DNA of 15,195 bases from Eubacterium sp. UBA3720 (lineage in GTDB: Bacteria; Bacillota; Clostridia; Lachnospirales; Lachnospiraceae): the NCBI GenBank assembly GCA_002371335.1, contig DFHP01000121.1, positions 5,240-20,434 of the forward strand, given 5' to 3'. A program made the translations under genes and the position numbers. Under the pieces are notes generated by a model. That model searched no databases. It was given only the letters and a program-made list of their open reading frames with translations, and was not told where the DNA came from. Shown one piece after another: positions 7,244 through 15,187 of the stretch; positions within the stretch are counted from its first letter, which is position 1; every line of letters begins with the position of its first letter.

Positions 7244-9861
7244 ATGTTTTCCCCCCTTTTTTCTGCTTTCCTTTTTGCCAGTGCCCGGAATAAAAGCTGT
7301 ATCACCATCAGCGCGGCTCCTGCCATGCTGACCGTAACGCCGTAATCCAGCCACGGGGTATGATAAGTCAGACTTACCTGATGCTCCCCGGCATCTACCA
7401 TAATACCCGTGAATCCCAGATCCGCCACCATAGTGTTAACCTTTTCCCCGTCTACCGTGACGGTCCATCCCTCATCGTAGGGAATGGATATCATCAGGTA
7501 TCTGGGATGATCGCAGATGACGGTTCCCCGGAAATGCTCATCGTCTCCCTTTGTAAACTGAACGCCGTTGGCAGTATAATAACCTGCCCAGTCATCAGTT
7601 TTTTCCAGCTCCTCCACAGGGGCTCCCTCGCCAAGGACGATAGCGTTTCCCAGTATCTCACGCTTCTCCTCCACGCTGAGCGCGTTGAAGGATTCCCATG
7701 AGATCACCTGATCAAACAGAATTCCAAGTCCCGGAGCATTGCTGTTTCTGTACACGGATATTCCTGTGTCTCCGGATATCTTTTCATATCCATCCACATT
7801 TTCCATCCGTCCGTCGCTGCAGAGTACATATTCGATATTCAGCAGTGAAGCAAGCTGCGCATTGTCATAAACATCCGCGAAGGAAGCATAGCCCCGGATA
7901 ATGGAACTCTCGCCCCATACGCTCCGTACGAAGCTTTCCGCATATCTGTTATAAGAAGTATTATAGTAGGAATATCCCATGAAATCATGGATCATGGAAT
8001 CGTTCCATCTGGACACATCAGAATATGCCATCTCCGTTCTCGCAGTGGAACCGGCCGGAAGATCGATCTTTGCAAGTGCCGCCTCCGTTGCTCTTCCGAA
8101 ACCTCTGGGAACCATCCAGAACTCTCTGTTCAGAGCGCTCCTCTGATTCTCAGTCGTCTGAACCCCGTTGACGCTCACGTATCTGTAGCCGTCTATCGTT
8201 GTATAGCTCTCATAAGCCGCATGGAATACCATCAGCGCTCCCACACAAAGCACCGCTGCTTTTTCGAAACGGACAGCAGCGCGTCCGACAGTAAGCAGCA
8301 GCATGCTGACCATGAGAAGGATCATGATAACGGCGGCGTAAGCGTAGAAGCTTCTTCTAAGCAGTACATCATACAGACGGACATACTCACGGCTCTTCAT
8401 CATGATAAACACCGCTCCTGCCGCCGATGCGATCCATCCCACGATCAAAGTGGCAGGGTGCAGCTTTTTGAGGTTCGTGAAAATATAAGCCGCCGCGTAC
8501 GCGAACATAGGGATCATGACCAGCGTATACCGGAACCCTATGCTGACAAATTTATTGAAAATAATGGCTGTCATCGGCATGAATACCGCATACAGCGTCA
8601 TCAGAAGTCCGACTGTGTGAAAGATCTTTTTCTTTGAATGAAGAATTCTCTCCACATAATACATCAGTACCAGTATCGCTCCCATGTAGGAGAAATAATA
8701 CTGTGCCTGCTCATAATAATTGTATGTTCCCCTGTAATAGCTTCCCACGCCCGACAGATTGTTCGAAAACAGCCGGAGCAGTATACCTCCCATCTGCTCC
8801 CGGGAATGAAAAGCCGTCAGATACTGCTTTAACGTGTCAGCAAGCGAAGATGCCTCGTCCAGACGGCTGGAAACAAATGTCAGCTGATAATATACCGGAA
8901 ATGTGATGAATGCTGTCAGCATAAGACCGGTAATTACGCAGAGGATCGTTTTCCCCGCCAGAGCCGTAAGCTCTCCCTTGTTTTCCCTGCTGCTCATATA
9001 GAAAAGCCGGAATAATGTGTATATCGCCGCGGCGATGCCTGCCATGTATGTCATGTACAGACTTGATATTCCGATCAGAGCGATGCTGAGCGTCAGGGCG
9101 ATCTGATTATTTCTTCCGCGCAGATACCTCTCGATCTGCCAGAACACCAGCATCATCCATACGACAACGCTGGAGAAGAAATAATGCTGACCCCACAGCA
9201 TGATGAAACCGTTAAAAGCACACAGGTACGCCGCGATGACCTTCGCGGAAGTACCAAGCTGGAACTGATCCAGAAATTTGTAACAGAAAAGTCCGCTCAG
9301 ATAGCATTTCAGGATATGCATGAAAGGAAGTACGAAAAGCGCCGCCTCCAGATTCACCAGTACTCCCGCGATATAAACAGGGATATTAAAAATATCACAT
9401 ACTGTAGACTGTGCGTTCAGGATATCCACGCCAAGCCCCCAGTTCGCGGTCCACAGCGCAAAATCATGCGCCTTCAGCTTTCCTATCACCATAGCGATGA
9501 TCGGCATATAATCATCCTTCAGATCCGTGCCGATATCCTCATACATGTAGAAATGGATGCCTGTTATGTAGTAGTAAAATACGATGCAGGCGGTTCCCAG
9601 GATAAGAAAGGCCAGTGTCCTCTGCGGATGCAAAGCAAACCTTTCTTTAAGCGAAATCTCGTCCCAGTCTCCTCCGAAGATCAGGGCCATCACCGCCAGA
9701 ACTCCTATACACGCCAGCACTGAAAGGTAATCTGTGGTCAGCAGGTTCGAACGGTAAACGATCAGATGCTTTACCATGGCCCTTCCGAACAGTCCGGCCC
9801 ACATCACAAGCAGAGCCAGAAACGCTATCATATTATTGCGAAAAATATTCTTTTCCTTCAC
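7240..9861 (-). CDS. YfhO-family multi-spanning membrane protein, probable GT-C-like glycosyltransferase
   Basis: 873 residues. The N-terminal two thirds hold about a dozen membrane helices (from about 10 to 560), then a large extracellular domain (about 565-840), a final helix (about 842-862) and a basic tail. Family marks: DIGTD...YMP on the first outside loop (109-120), matching the acidic loop of GT-C enzymes, and GWTVTVDGEKV (798-808) followed by GEHQVSLTY before the last helix, the YfhO C-terminal signature. YfhO proteins in Bacillus and Listeria act with CsbB-like enzymes to glycosylate wall or lipoteichoic polymers using undecaprenyl-linked sugars. Here the partner would be the GT2 at 4132-5241. 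Start GTG 9861 is 24 bases after the GT gene, with AGGA about 11 bases upstream, a weak site; no better in-frame start was seen. Acceptor polymer and sugar are inferred. Confidence 0.88.
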   Translation of the reverse strand: MKEKNIFRNNMIAFLALLVMWAGLFGRAMVKHLIVYRSNLLTTDYLSVLACIGVLAVMALIFGGDWDEISLKERFALHPQRTLAFLILGTACIVFYYYITGIHFYMYEDIGTDLKDDYMPIIAMVIGKLKAHDFALWTANWGLGVDILNAQSTVCDIFNIPVYIAGVLVNLEAALFVLPFMHILKCYLSGLFCYKFLDQFQLGTSAKVIAAYLCAFNGFIMLWGQHYFFSSVVVWMMLVFWQIERYLRGRNNQIALTLSIALIGISSLYMTYMAGIAAAIYTLFRLFYMSSRENKGELTALAGKTILCVITGLMLTAFITFPVYYQLTFVSSRLDEASSLADTLKQYLTAFHSREQMGGILLRLFSNNLSGVGSYYRGTYNYYEQAQYYFSYMGAILVLMYYVERILHSKKKIFHTVGLLMTLYAVFMPMTAIIFNKFVSIGFRYTLVMIPMFAYAAAYIFTNLKKLHPATLIVGWIASAAGAVFIMMKSREYVRLYDVLLRRSFYAYAAVIMILLMVSMLLLTVGRAAVRFEKAAVLCVGALMVFHAAYESYTTIDGYRYVSVNGVQTTENQRSALNREFWMVPRGFGRATEAALAKIDLPAGSTARTEMAYSDVSRWNDSMIHDFMGYSYYNTSYNRYAESFVRSVWGESSIIRGYASFADVYDNAQLASLLNIEYVLCSDGRMENVDGYEKISGDTGISVYRNSNAPGLGILFDQVISWESFNALSVEEKREILGNAIVLGEGAPVEELEKTDDWAGYYTANGVQFTKGDDEHFRGTVICDHPRYLMISIPYDEGWTVTVDGEKVNTMVADLGFTGIMVDAGEHQVSLTYHTPWLDYGVTVSMAGAALMVIQLLFRALAKRKAEKRGENI

Positions 9862-9885
9862 AGTTCAAATTATCCTATCTTTAAA

Positions 9886-12354
9886 TCAGGTCAGAATAAA
9901 CGGACCGTCTTCGATCTTAAAGTTTTTGTTATAAAACGGATCGCCGGCGTCGATAACCGGTTTCCACTTTTCACGGAAGTGTTCTATCTCTTCCTCAAAC
10001 CGTTTAACTTTGTCCAGATTGTCCTCATAGCCTCTGGACTTTGATTCATAATGATGCCAGAGGGCGAATGCATTATAGACGATCAGCTTGTCGAGGGATC
10101 TGATCTTCAGACAAAGATCCACATCGTTTCCCGCAACCCTGAACGACTCGTCAAATCCGCCGCACTCTTCGAAGCACCTGCGGTCCACCATCATGCACGC
10201 CGCGGTCACGGCGCTGTAATTGCAGTTCAGCAAAGGCCGGAGCATAAAACCGTAATCATTTCTGCCAAGTCCGTGGAATACATGTCCGGCGTACCCGCCG
10301 AAGCCTATTACTACTCCCGCGTGCTGGATCGTATCATCTTCATAGAGAAGCTTTGCTCCTACGGCTCCGACTTCCTCCCGCATACAGCAGCCTAGCATTT
10401 CGGATATAGCGTCCGGAGAGATCACTTCAGTATCATTATTCAGAAGCAGCAGATAGTCTCCCCGCGCGAAGGTCACTCCGTAATTGTTGATCGCGGAATA
10501 GTTAAATTCACCGCCGTCCCATGTGACGACTCTGACATTATCGTGAAGCTTCTGCAGCTCATCATAGTAGTTGAAGATCTCTTCTGACTTACTGTTGTTC
10601 TCTACTATTATGATCTCGATATTTTTATATGTATTGACCTCAAAAAGCGAATTTACGCAGGTCTCAAGGACACTCTTGTGCTCATAGTTCGGAATGATGA
10701 CAGAAACCAGAGGATCTCCCGGCGTCTCGTATCTGGTGTGGTATGTACCCCAGAACGGTTTAGGCATCATTTCCACGGTTCCCGCGACGCCTGTACGTCT
10801 GAGATGCTCTTCGATCGCTTTCTTTCCGGCTTCATAGCAGTATATCTTGCTCTCGGGATCCTGCGCCGTGGAAGCGGCGTGCATCCTCCAGTGATAAAGT
10901 ACTTTCGGAATATGGCAGATGCTTTCGGATCTTTCAATGCAGCGGAACATCACGTCATAATCCTGGGCTCCGTCGAATTCGCTTCGGAATCCGTTTATAT
11001 CCTTCAGGATCTGTGTCTTTACCACAAAGAAGTGCGTGATGTAGTTATGCGAACGGAACAGATCTATACTGAAATCAGGCTTCAGGTTCGGATCCTCAAA
11101 CATGTTTTTCTCTGAATTGAGTTTGTCCTCATCAGTATAGATTATGTCATGCTTTTTATCCTGCAAGGCAGCCGCGACCTCGAAGAGGATATCCGGCTCC
11201 AGCAGATCATCATGGTCAAAAAGACCCGTATATTCGCCTGTTGCAAGCGAAAGCGCCTCGTTCGTGTTTCCCGAGATACCATAGTTCTTATCCAGTATCT
11301 TAACCTTGATCCTCGGATCCTTTTTCGCATATTCCAGGATCGTTTTTCTGGCGCTGTGATCAGGATCGCTTCCCTCTGCGATGCAGAGCTCCCAGTTGGG
11401 GTAGGTCTGATCCACGACGGAATCCAGCATGGCCCGAAGATAATTATCCGGCGTATTGTAGGTGGGTACCAGGATGCTGATCTTCGGCGCATAGTCCAAA
11501 GAGGCTGCCCTTTGCTTTGCCAGTTCCTCCGAGTTTGCCCTGTTTCTTATGAACCAGTCGTTATAAAGGAATTTTTTCGGCTTTACGATAGCGAGCTTTT
11601 TCAGCAGTTTTCGAAAGCCGTTTTTCCTGTAATATATGAAAGCTTTCTTTATATTCTCTTTGTCAACAGCCCTGATCAGATCCAGAATATGGTGCTTTGT
11701 ATGCATTACCTTATACAGATCTATCTCTTTGTCAAAGCTCGCGCTGTGGATCCTGAGGAAATATTTTTTCTTTTTCTCAGACTGGAAGTTAATGGCGAAG
11801 CCGCAGAACACCTGATCTTTTTCTGCATATTTCAGACGAACGAGATCTTCCCTGCTGACGATACGCTTCACAGTCTCCTTCTCGTTCCCGTCGGAATCCA
11901 CGATCTTCAGATCAATATCCTCATGGAGATAGGAAACCGCCCATCCGTCCACGTTCACCATATTTGAATCTTCTTCCTGATGTACCGCGTCGATGGCGTA
12001 TTCTACCGTTTCCCCTGAAGTTACCTTTGAAAGCTCCTTCTCATTCATTTTCAGAATGATTTCTTTTCCCTCTTCCGTTACAGCTGCGGCTTTCAAGGAC
12101 GTAATGGCAGATTTCGACTTCACCAGAAGACGAAAACCACAGGAAAGAGAATCATTTGTGAGATGATACTCCGCGCATACGTCCGGTTTTGGCACTGCCA
12201 CGAAACTGTATCTGGCGTTCTTTCCGTTCAGGGAAAGCAGTATTTCCGGGATCGCGCCGGTATCCGTATCTACGCACCAGCCCCGGACAGAAACGTTATG
12301 ATATTTTTCCAGGGAATTTATTTTCACCTGTTCAATGAAATATTTCAAACTCAT
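9886..12354 (-). CDS. Two-domain GT2 glycosyltransferase with N-terminal beta-rich modules
   Basis: 822 residues, cytoplasmic. Residues about 10-105 and 128-212 look like two beta-sandwich modules, each with a GW near its start (VRGWCV at 23-28, VDGWAV at 135-140) and a C-G-F motif later (72-74, 184-186). GT domain 1 (about 291-500): ISILVPTYN, FDHDDLL (379-385), QDYDVMFR (464-471), YHWRMH (487-492). GT domain 2 (about 549-770): SVIIPNYE, LLNNDTEV (637-644), AGNDVDLCLK (741-750), WHHYES. The family builds rhamnose-rich or O-antigen-like chains; two active sites suggest alternating linkages. ATG 12354 is chosen because GGAGG lies 7 bases upstream and the codon overlaps the permease stop as TGATG; the TTG at 12357 is unlikely. 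Coupling to the transporter supports assembly of the exported polymer. Sugar and linkage cannot be read from sequence. Confidence 0.9.
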   Translation of the reverse strand: MSLKYFIEQVKINSLEKYHNVSVRGWCVDTDTGAIPEILLSLNGKNARYSFVAVPKPDVCAEYHLTNDSLSCGFRLLVKSKSAITSLKAAAVTEEGKEIILKMNEKELSKVTSGETVEYAIDAVHQEEDSNMVNVDGWAVSYLHEDIDLKIVDSDGNEKETVKRIVSREDLVRLKYAEKDQVFCGFAINFQSEKKKKYFLRIHSASFDKEIDLYKVMHTKHHILDLIRAVDKENIKKAFIYYRKNGFRKLLKKLAIVKPKKFLYNDWFIRNRANSEELAKQRAASLDYAPKISILVPTYNTPDNYLRAMLDSVVDQTYPNWELCIAEGSDPDHSARKTILEYAKKDPRIKVKILDKNYGISGNTNEALSLATGEYTGLFDHDDLLEPDILFEVAAALQDKKHDIIYTDEDKLNSEKNMFEDPNLKPDFSIDLFRSHNYITHFFVVKTQILKDINGFRSEFDGAQDYDVMFRCIERSESICHIPKVLYHWRMHAASTAQDPESKIYCYEAGKKAIEEHLRRTGVAGTVEMMPKPFWGTYHTRYETPGDPLVSVIIPNYEHKSVLETCVNSLFEVNTYKNIEIIIVENNSKSEEIFNYYDELQKLHDNVRVVTWDGGEFNYSAINNYGVTFARGDYLLLLNNDTEVISPDAISEMLGCCMREEVGAVGAKLLYEDDTIQHAGVVIGFGGYAGHVFHGLGRNDYGFMLRPLLNCNYSAVTAACMMVDRRCFEECGGFDESFRVAGNDVDLCLKIRSLDKLIVYNAFALWHHYESKSRGYEDNLDKVKRFEEEIEHFREKWKPVIDAGDPFYNKNFKIEDGPFILT

Positions 12355-13127
12355 CAAAGAGCCTCCGCAAAACCTTTTTCACATTTTTTGAAAACATTGT
12401 AGCCTATCACGTCCAGGATCAGACTTCCGGCCAGAACGATCAGTATATTCCTCAGGTTCGGAATTCCGTGATACATGAAAAGCATACGGTACGCCTCGAT
12501 CAGCTGCGTCATCGGATTCATCCTGATGGCCAGATACAGCACTCCCTGTCCCGCGAATGTGGACGCCTCATAGATGATCGGGCTGGCATACATCATCATG
12601 TTCAGGAAGAAATTCACGATAAACTCCATATCCTGTATATACGGATCGATCGCCGCAAAAATGAATCCCAGTCCCAGACCGTACAGTCCCTGTACCGCCG
12701 CAATGACCGGCACCAGAATGATATGCCAGGATATTCCTACTCCGTAAAGGAAGCAGAAACATATAATGATCAGACAGCTTATCATGAAATTCACAAAAGC
12801 GCTGGCCATGACCGATATGGGCAGTATCTCTCTGGGGAAATACACCTTTTTTATGATTCCCGCATTGCTTTTGACACAGGTTGTACATCCCGCGATCACT
12901 GTCATAAAATATGTCCACGGAAGAATTCCGGTCGTTAGGTAAAGTACGTAATTATTGATAGAATTACGCAGCAGTATCGGCATGACGATGGCATATACCA
13001 GAACCTGCAGAAGCGGATTCATGAACGACCAGAGCACGCCCAGGACAGACGCTTTATACTTACCGCGGATATCTTTTTTTACATTTGTTTTTAATAACTC
13101 TCTGTAGTTATAGATATTAGTAAACAT
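12354..13127 (-). CDS. ABC-2 type polysaccharide export permease (Wzm/TagG-like)
   Basis: 257 residues, the usual size for this family, with about six membrane helices (near 30-50, 63-85, 108-130, 138-160, 168-190, 228-250). The conserved start DIRGKYKASVLGVLWSFMNP (19-38) is the hallmark of ABC-2 polysaccharide and teichoic acid permeases; PREILP (98-103) is the loop that meets the ATPase. Forms the membrane channel that moves an undecaprenyl-diphosphate-linked glycan outward using the ATPase encoded just upstream (15-base gap). ATG 13127 has AAGGA about 6 bases upstream. The end overlaps the next gene by one base (TGATG). Secure as a family; a teichoic acid cargo is possible but less fitting with rfbC and this GT. 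Confidence 0.93.
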   Translation of the reverse strand: MFTNIYNYRELLKTNVKKDIRGKYKASVLGVLWSFMNPLLQVLVYAIVMPILLRNSINNYVLYLTTGILPWTYFMTVIAGCTTCVKSNAGIIKKVYFPREILPISVMASAFVNFMISCLIIICFCFLYGVGISWHIILVPVIAAVQGLYGLGLGFIFAAIDPYIQDMEFIVNFFLNMMMYASPIIYEASTFAGQGVLYLAIRMNPMTQLIEAYRMLFMYHGIPNLRNILIVLAGSLILDVIGYNVFKKCEKGFAEAL

Positions 13128-13142
13128 GTGTTTCCTTCCGTA

Positions 13143-14291
13143 TTATTCCTTGTCGATATAAATGGTCAGACTCCTCTCACCCATCTCATTGTCTTTATCA
13201 TCCTTCAATGTGACGGTGATGCGGACTTCTCTGCCGGAAACATCTCCGAGGAATTCCTCCGTCGGAACGTTCGTCGCCCAGCCGATCGTATCAGTGTCCA
13301 TGAATCCGCCATAGATCTCCGAATATGCGTCATATACATCCTGACGAGGCACACGGAAAATATCGTTCACCGGCTTGTCTCCCACTTTGATCTCCAGAAC
13401 GGCATCCCTGCAGTTGCTGACCTCCCATCCCTGGATCTGGAATGTAGGATCGCCGAGACTGACTCTGGCGAAATCCTTCGGAACATCGATATAAAGCGCG
13501 CCGTGGTTCTCGCTTCCGCCTTCCTCGCCGTCTTTTTTTCTTTCTTCCTGATTGTCTATGGCAATCTGGTTCAGGTATTCCTCGATGACATAAACCGGCG
13601 GTCCGTCCAGCTTAAATTCGCCTTTATATATCCAGATGGCACGGTCGCAGAGATCGCGCACGACAGCCAGCGAGTGTGAGACGATAACGACCGTTTTGTT
13701 TTTGTCCTCGCGGTACTCCTTCAGCTTAGCGTAGCATTTATCCTGAAAATGCGCGTCGCCCACCGCAAGGATCTCGTCGATCAAAAGTACCTCCGCGTCT
13801 ACATTTATGGCGATGGAAAACGCCAGACGCATGTACATACCTGATGAATAAGTACGTATCGGCTCATCTATAAAATGCCCAAGCTCCGAGAATTCAATGA
13901 TCTCGTCGATACGGGCGTTGATCTCTTTCTCCGTCAGTCCAAAGATCGCCGCGTTAAAATATATATTCTCGCGGCCCGTAAAATCCTGATGGAAGCCTGC
14001 TCCCAGCTCCAAAAGAGATGTGAGCTTTCCCTGTGTCTCGACTGTTCCTTTATTCGGATAAATGATCTTCGTCATCAGCTTCAGCAGTGTGGATTTACCG
14101 CTTCCGTTGGTTCCGATTAGTGCGACTGTCTCGCCCTTTTTTATGTCCAGATTGATGTTTTTCAGCACCTCGTTATAGGTAACCTCCTGACGGCCGAACG
14201 CCAGTCTTTCCTTTAATGTTTTGGCGCCGCCCTTCTGGACCTTAAAGCTTTTAGACATATTTCGCACTTCAATTGCGTTATATTCTTTCAT
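13143..14291 (-). CDS. ABC polysaccharide export ATPase with C-terminal glycan-recognition-like domain (Wzt-like)
   Basis: 382 residues. The nucleotide-binding domain (about 6-245) has Walker A GTNGSGKS (60-67), LLELGAGF (93-100) typical of polysaccharide exporters, signature YSSGM (148-152), Walker B VLLIDE (168-173) and switch H206 in VSHS. It powers the adjacent permease. A charged linker (about 246-262) leads to a beta-rich C-terminal domain (263-382), longer than in TagH-lacking simple ATPases. In Wzt proteins such a domain reads the end of the finished glycan. Its core (QIQGWEV at 285-291, later RVPRQDVYDAY at 313-323 and IGW at 336-338) resembles the N-terminal modules of the GT encoded downstream. 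ATG 14291 has AAGGA 7 bases upstream. The 98-base gap to rfbC is GC-rich with inverted GCCGG/CCGGC runs. Confidence 0.93.
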   Translation of the reverse strand: MKEYNAIEVRNMSKSFKVQKGGAKTLKERLAFGRQEVTYNEVLKNINLDIKKGETVALIGTNGSGKSTLLKLMTKIIYPNKGTVETQGKLTSLLELGAGFHQDFTGRENIYFNAAIFGLTEKEINARIDEIIEFSELGHFIDEPIRTYSSGMYMRLAFSIAINVDAEVLLIDEILAVGDAHFQDKCYAKLKEYREDKNKTVVIVSHSLAVVRDLCDRAIWIYKGEFKLDGPPVYVIEEYLNQIAIDNQEERKKDGEEGGSENHGALYIDVPKDFARVSLGDPTFQIQGWEVSNCRDAVLEIKVGDKPVNDIFRVPRQDVYDAYSEIYGGFMDTDTIGWATNVPTEEFLGDVSGREVRITVTLKDDKDNEMGERSLTIYIDKE

Positions 14292-14389
14292 TTACATATC
14301 CTTATATAGTGATCCTGACCGCAGCGCATCCGTATTTGCGTACGGCCGTTTCCGCCGGCCCTTCCGGCTTTCCGACAACATTTTTTCTC

Positions 14390-14992
14390 TCAGAACCGGA
14401 ACGTATCCTTAAGCCCGAGCCATTTCTGGTCTTTATCGCTGAGCGTAAGCTTTGTGCCGTCCTCAAGCGCGTAACCGGATCCGTCCGCGGAACCCGGATA
14501 TTCCCCTGTTAGCTGCGGCCATTCAATGCCGATCTCCGGATCATTCCAGGCAAGTCCGCCCTCGTCGCCGGGATGATAGAAGTCCGTAACCTTATAGCAG
14601 AATTCCGCTTCGTCACTCAGTACCAGAAATCCGTGGGCAAAGCCTTCCGAAATATAAAACTGCTTTTTATTCTCCTCGGTCAGTTCTACTCCGAACCATT
14701 TTCCGTAAGTCTCGCTGCCCTCTCTCAGGTCGACAGCCACATCAAAAACCGATCCCTTGATCGCCCGTACCAGCTTTCCCTGCGGAAATTCCTTCTGAAA
14801 ATGAAGGCCCCGGAGAACGCCTTTTACGGACATGCTCTGATTATCCTGTACGAATACCATATCCAGACCGGCCTCTTTCATATCATTCTGATTATATGTC
14901 TCCATGAAATAGCCTCTGTTATCTCCGTGTACTGTCGGCTCGATAATATATAATCCCTCGATCGGGCATTTTGTCACTGTTATCTGACCCAT
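14390..14992 (-). CDS. rfbC: dTDP-4-dehydrorhamnose 3,5-epimerase
   Basis: Cytoplasmic cupin enzyme of dTDP-L-rhamnose synthesis: epimerises C3 and C5 of dTDP-4-dehydro-6-deoxy-D-glucose. 200 residues from the chosen start. Family motifs, numbered from there: DNRGYFMETYN (24-34), VQDNQSMSVKGVLRGLHFQ (about 47-65) with catalytic His in RGLHFQ, FDVAVDLREGS (82-92), and ISEGFAHGFLVL (113-124). ATG 14992 (MGQITVTKC) fits the usual family N-terminus and has AAGGA about 12 bases upstream; ATG 15013 would add seven residues (MKGKYKG) and has a weaker ribosome site, so it is second choice. It is the first visible gene of the run. rfbA, rfbB and rfbD are not in the window. Its substrate is the same sugar nucleotide used by the WecE homologue downstream. 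Confidence 0.95.
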   Translation of the reverse strand: MGQITVTKCPIEGLYIIEPTVHGDNRGYFMETYNQNDMKEAGLDMVFVQDNQSMSVKGVLRGLHFQKEFPQGKLVRAIKGSVFDVAVDLREGSETYGKWFGVELTEENKKQFYISEGFAHGFLVLSDEAEFCYKVTDFYHPGDEGGLAWNDPEIGIEWPQLTGEYPGSADGSGYALEDGTKLTLSDKDQKWLGLKDTFRF

Positions 14993-15073
14993 TCCTTTAT
15001 ACTTTCCTTTCATATTCTTTAATTCTCAGGTGACTCAAATTTCCTGCAATTCGGAATCCCGCAATTTCCTTAC

Positions 15074-15100
15074 AAAAACTCCCCACTTCAGAATGAAGGG
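15074..15100 (-). terminator. Possible terminator-like hairpin upstream of rfbC
   Basis: On the minus strand CTTCA pairs with TGAAG around a 3-base loop, extended by two G-C pairs past a single bulged base, then AGTTTTTG follows. This is a short but recognisable intrinsic-terminator shape. A minus-strand reading frame that is open from the window edge stops inside the stem (TGA, 15088-15090). It would end an upstream transcript or act as an attenuator before the operon. The stem is weak, so confidence is low. Confidence 0.3.
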
Positions 15101-15156
15101 TCAGTCGTCATCATGAAAAATAACATCGTAAAGGTTTTGGCTTGCGGCCGGCACTT

Positions 15157-15187
15157 TGAATTTTCAAGTGAAAACGCCGAAAATTCA
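15157..15187. repeat. 9-bp perfect inverted repeat at right edge
   Basis: TGAATTTTC (15157-15165) and GAAAATTCA (15179-15187) are exact reverse complements with 13 bases between. An overlapping imperfect palindrome, CACTTTGAATTTTCAAGTG, lies at 15152-15170. It may be an operator, part of a hairpin, or an element end. The remainder of 15014-15195 holds no gene I can support, apart from two short frames open to the edge, and no clear promoter. Confidence 0.5.

Noticed and set aside
7244..7354. N-terminal extension of the aminotransferase
   Set aside because: It would overlap YfhO by over 100 bases and adds a basic, unconserved stretch. ATG 7243 has the ribosome site and the family start.
7987..8637. 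216-codon plus-strand frame across the YfhO-like gene
   Set aside because: His/Arg/Ser-rich shadow with no family features opposite a clear membrane protein.
11149..11967. 272-codon plus-strand frame across the GT gene
   Set aside because: Antisense to an intact GT2 domain with catalytic motifs; no plausible ribosome site or context.
12355..12357. TTG start for the large glycosyltransferase
   Set aside because: The next codon is ATG at an ideal distance from GGAGG.
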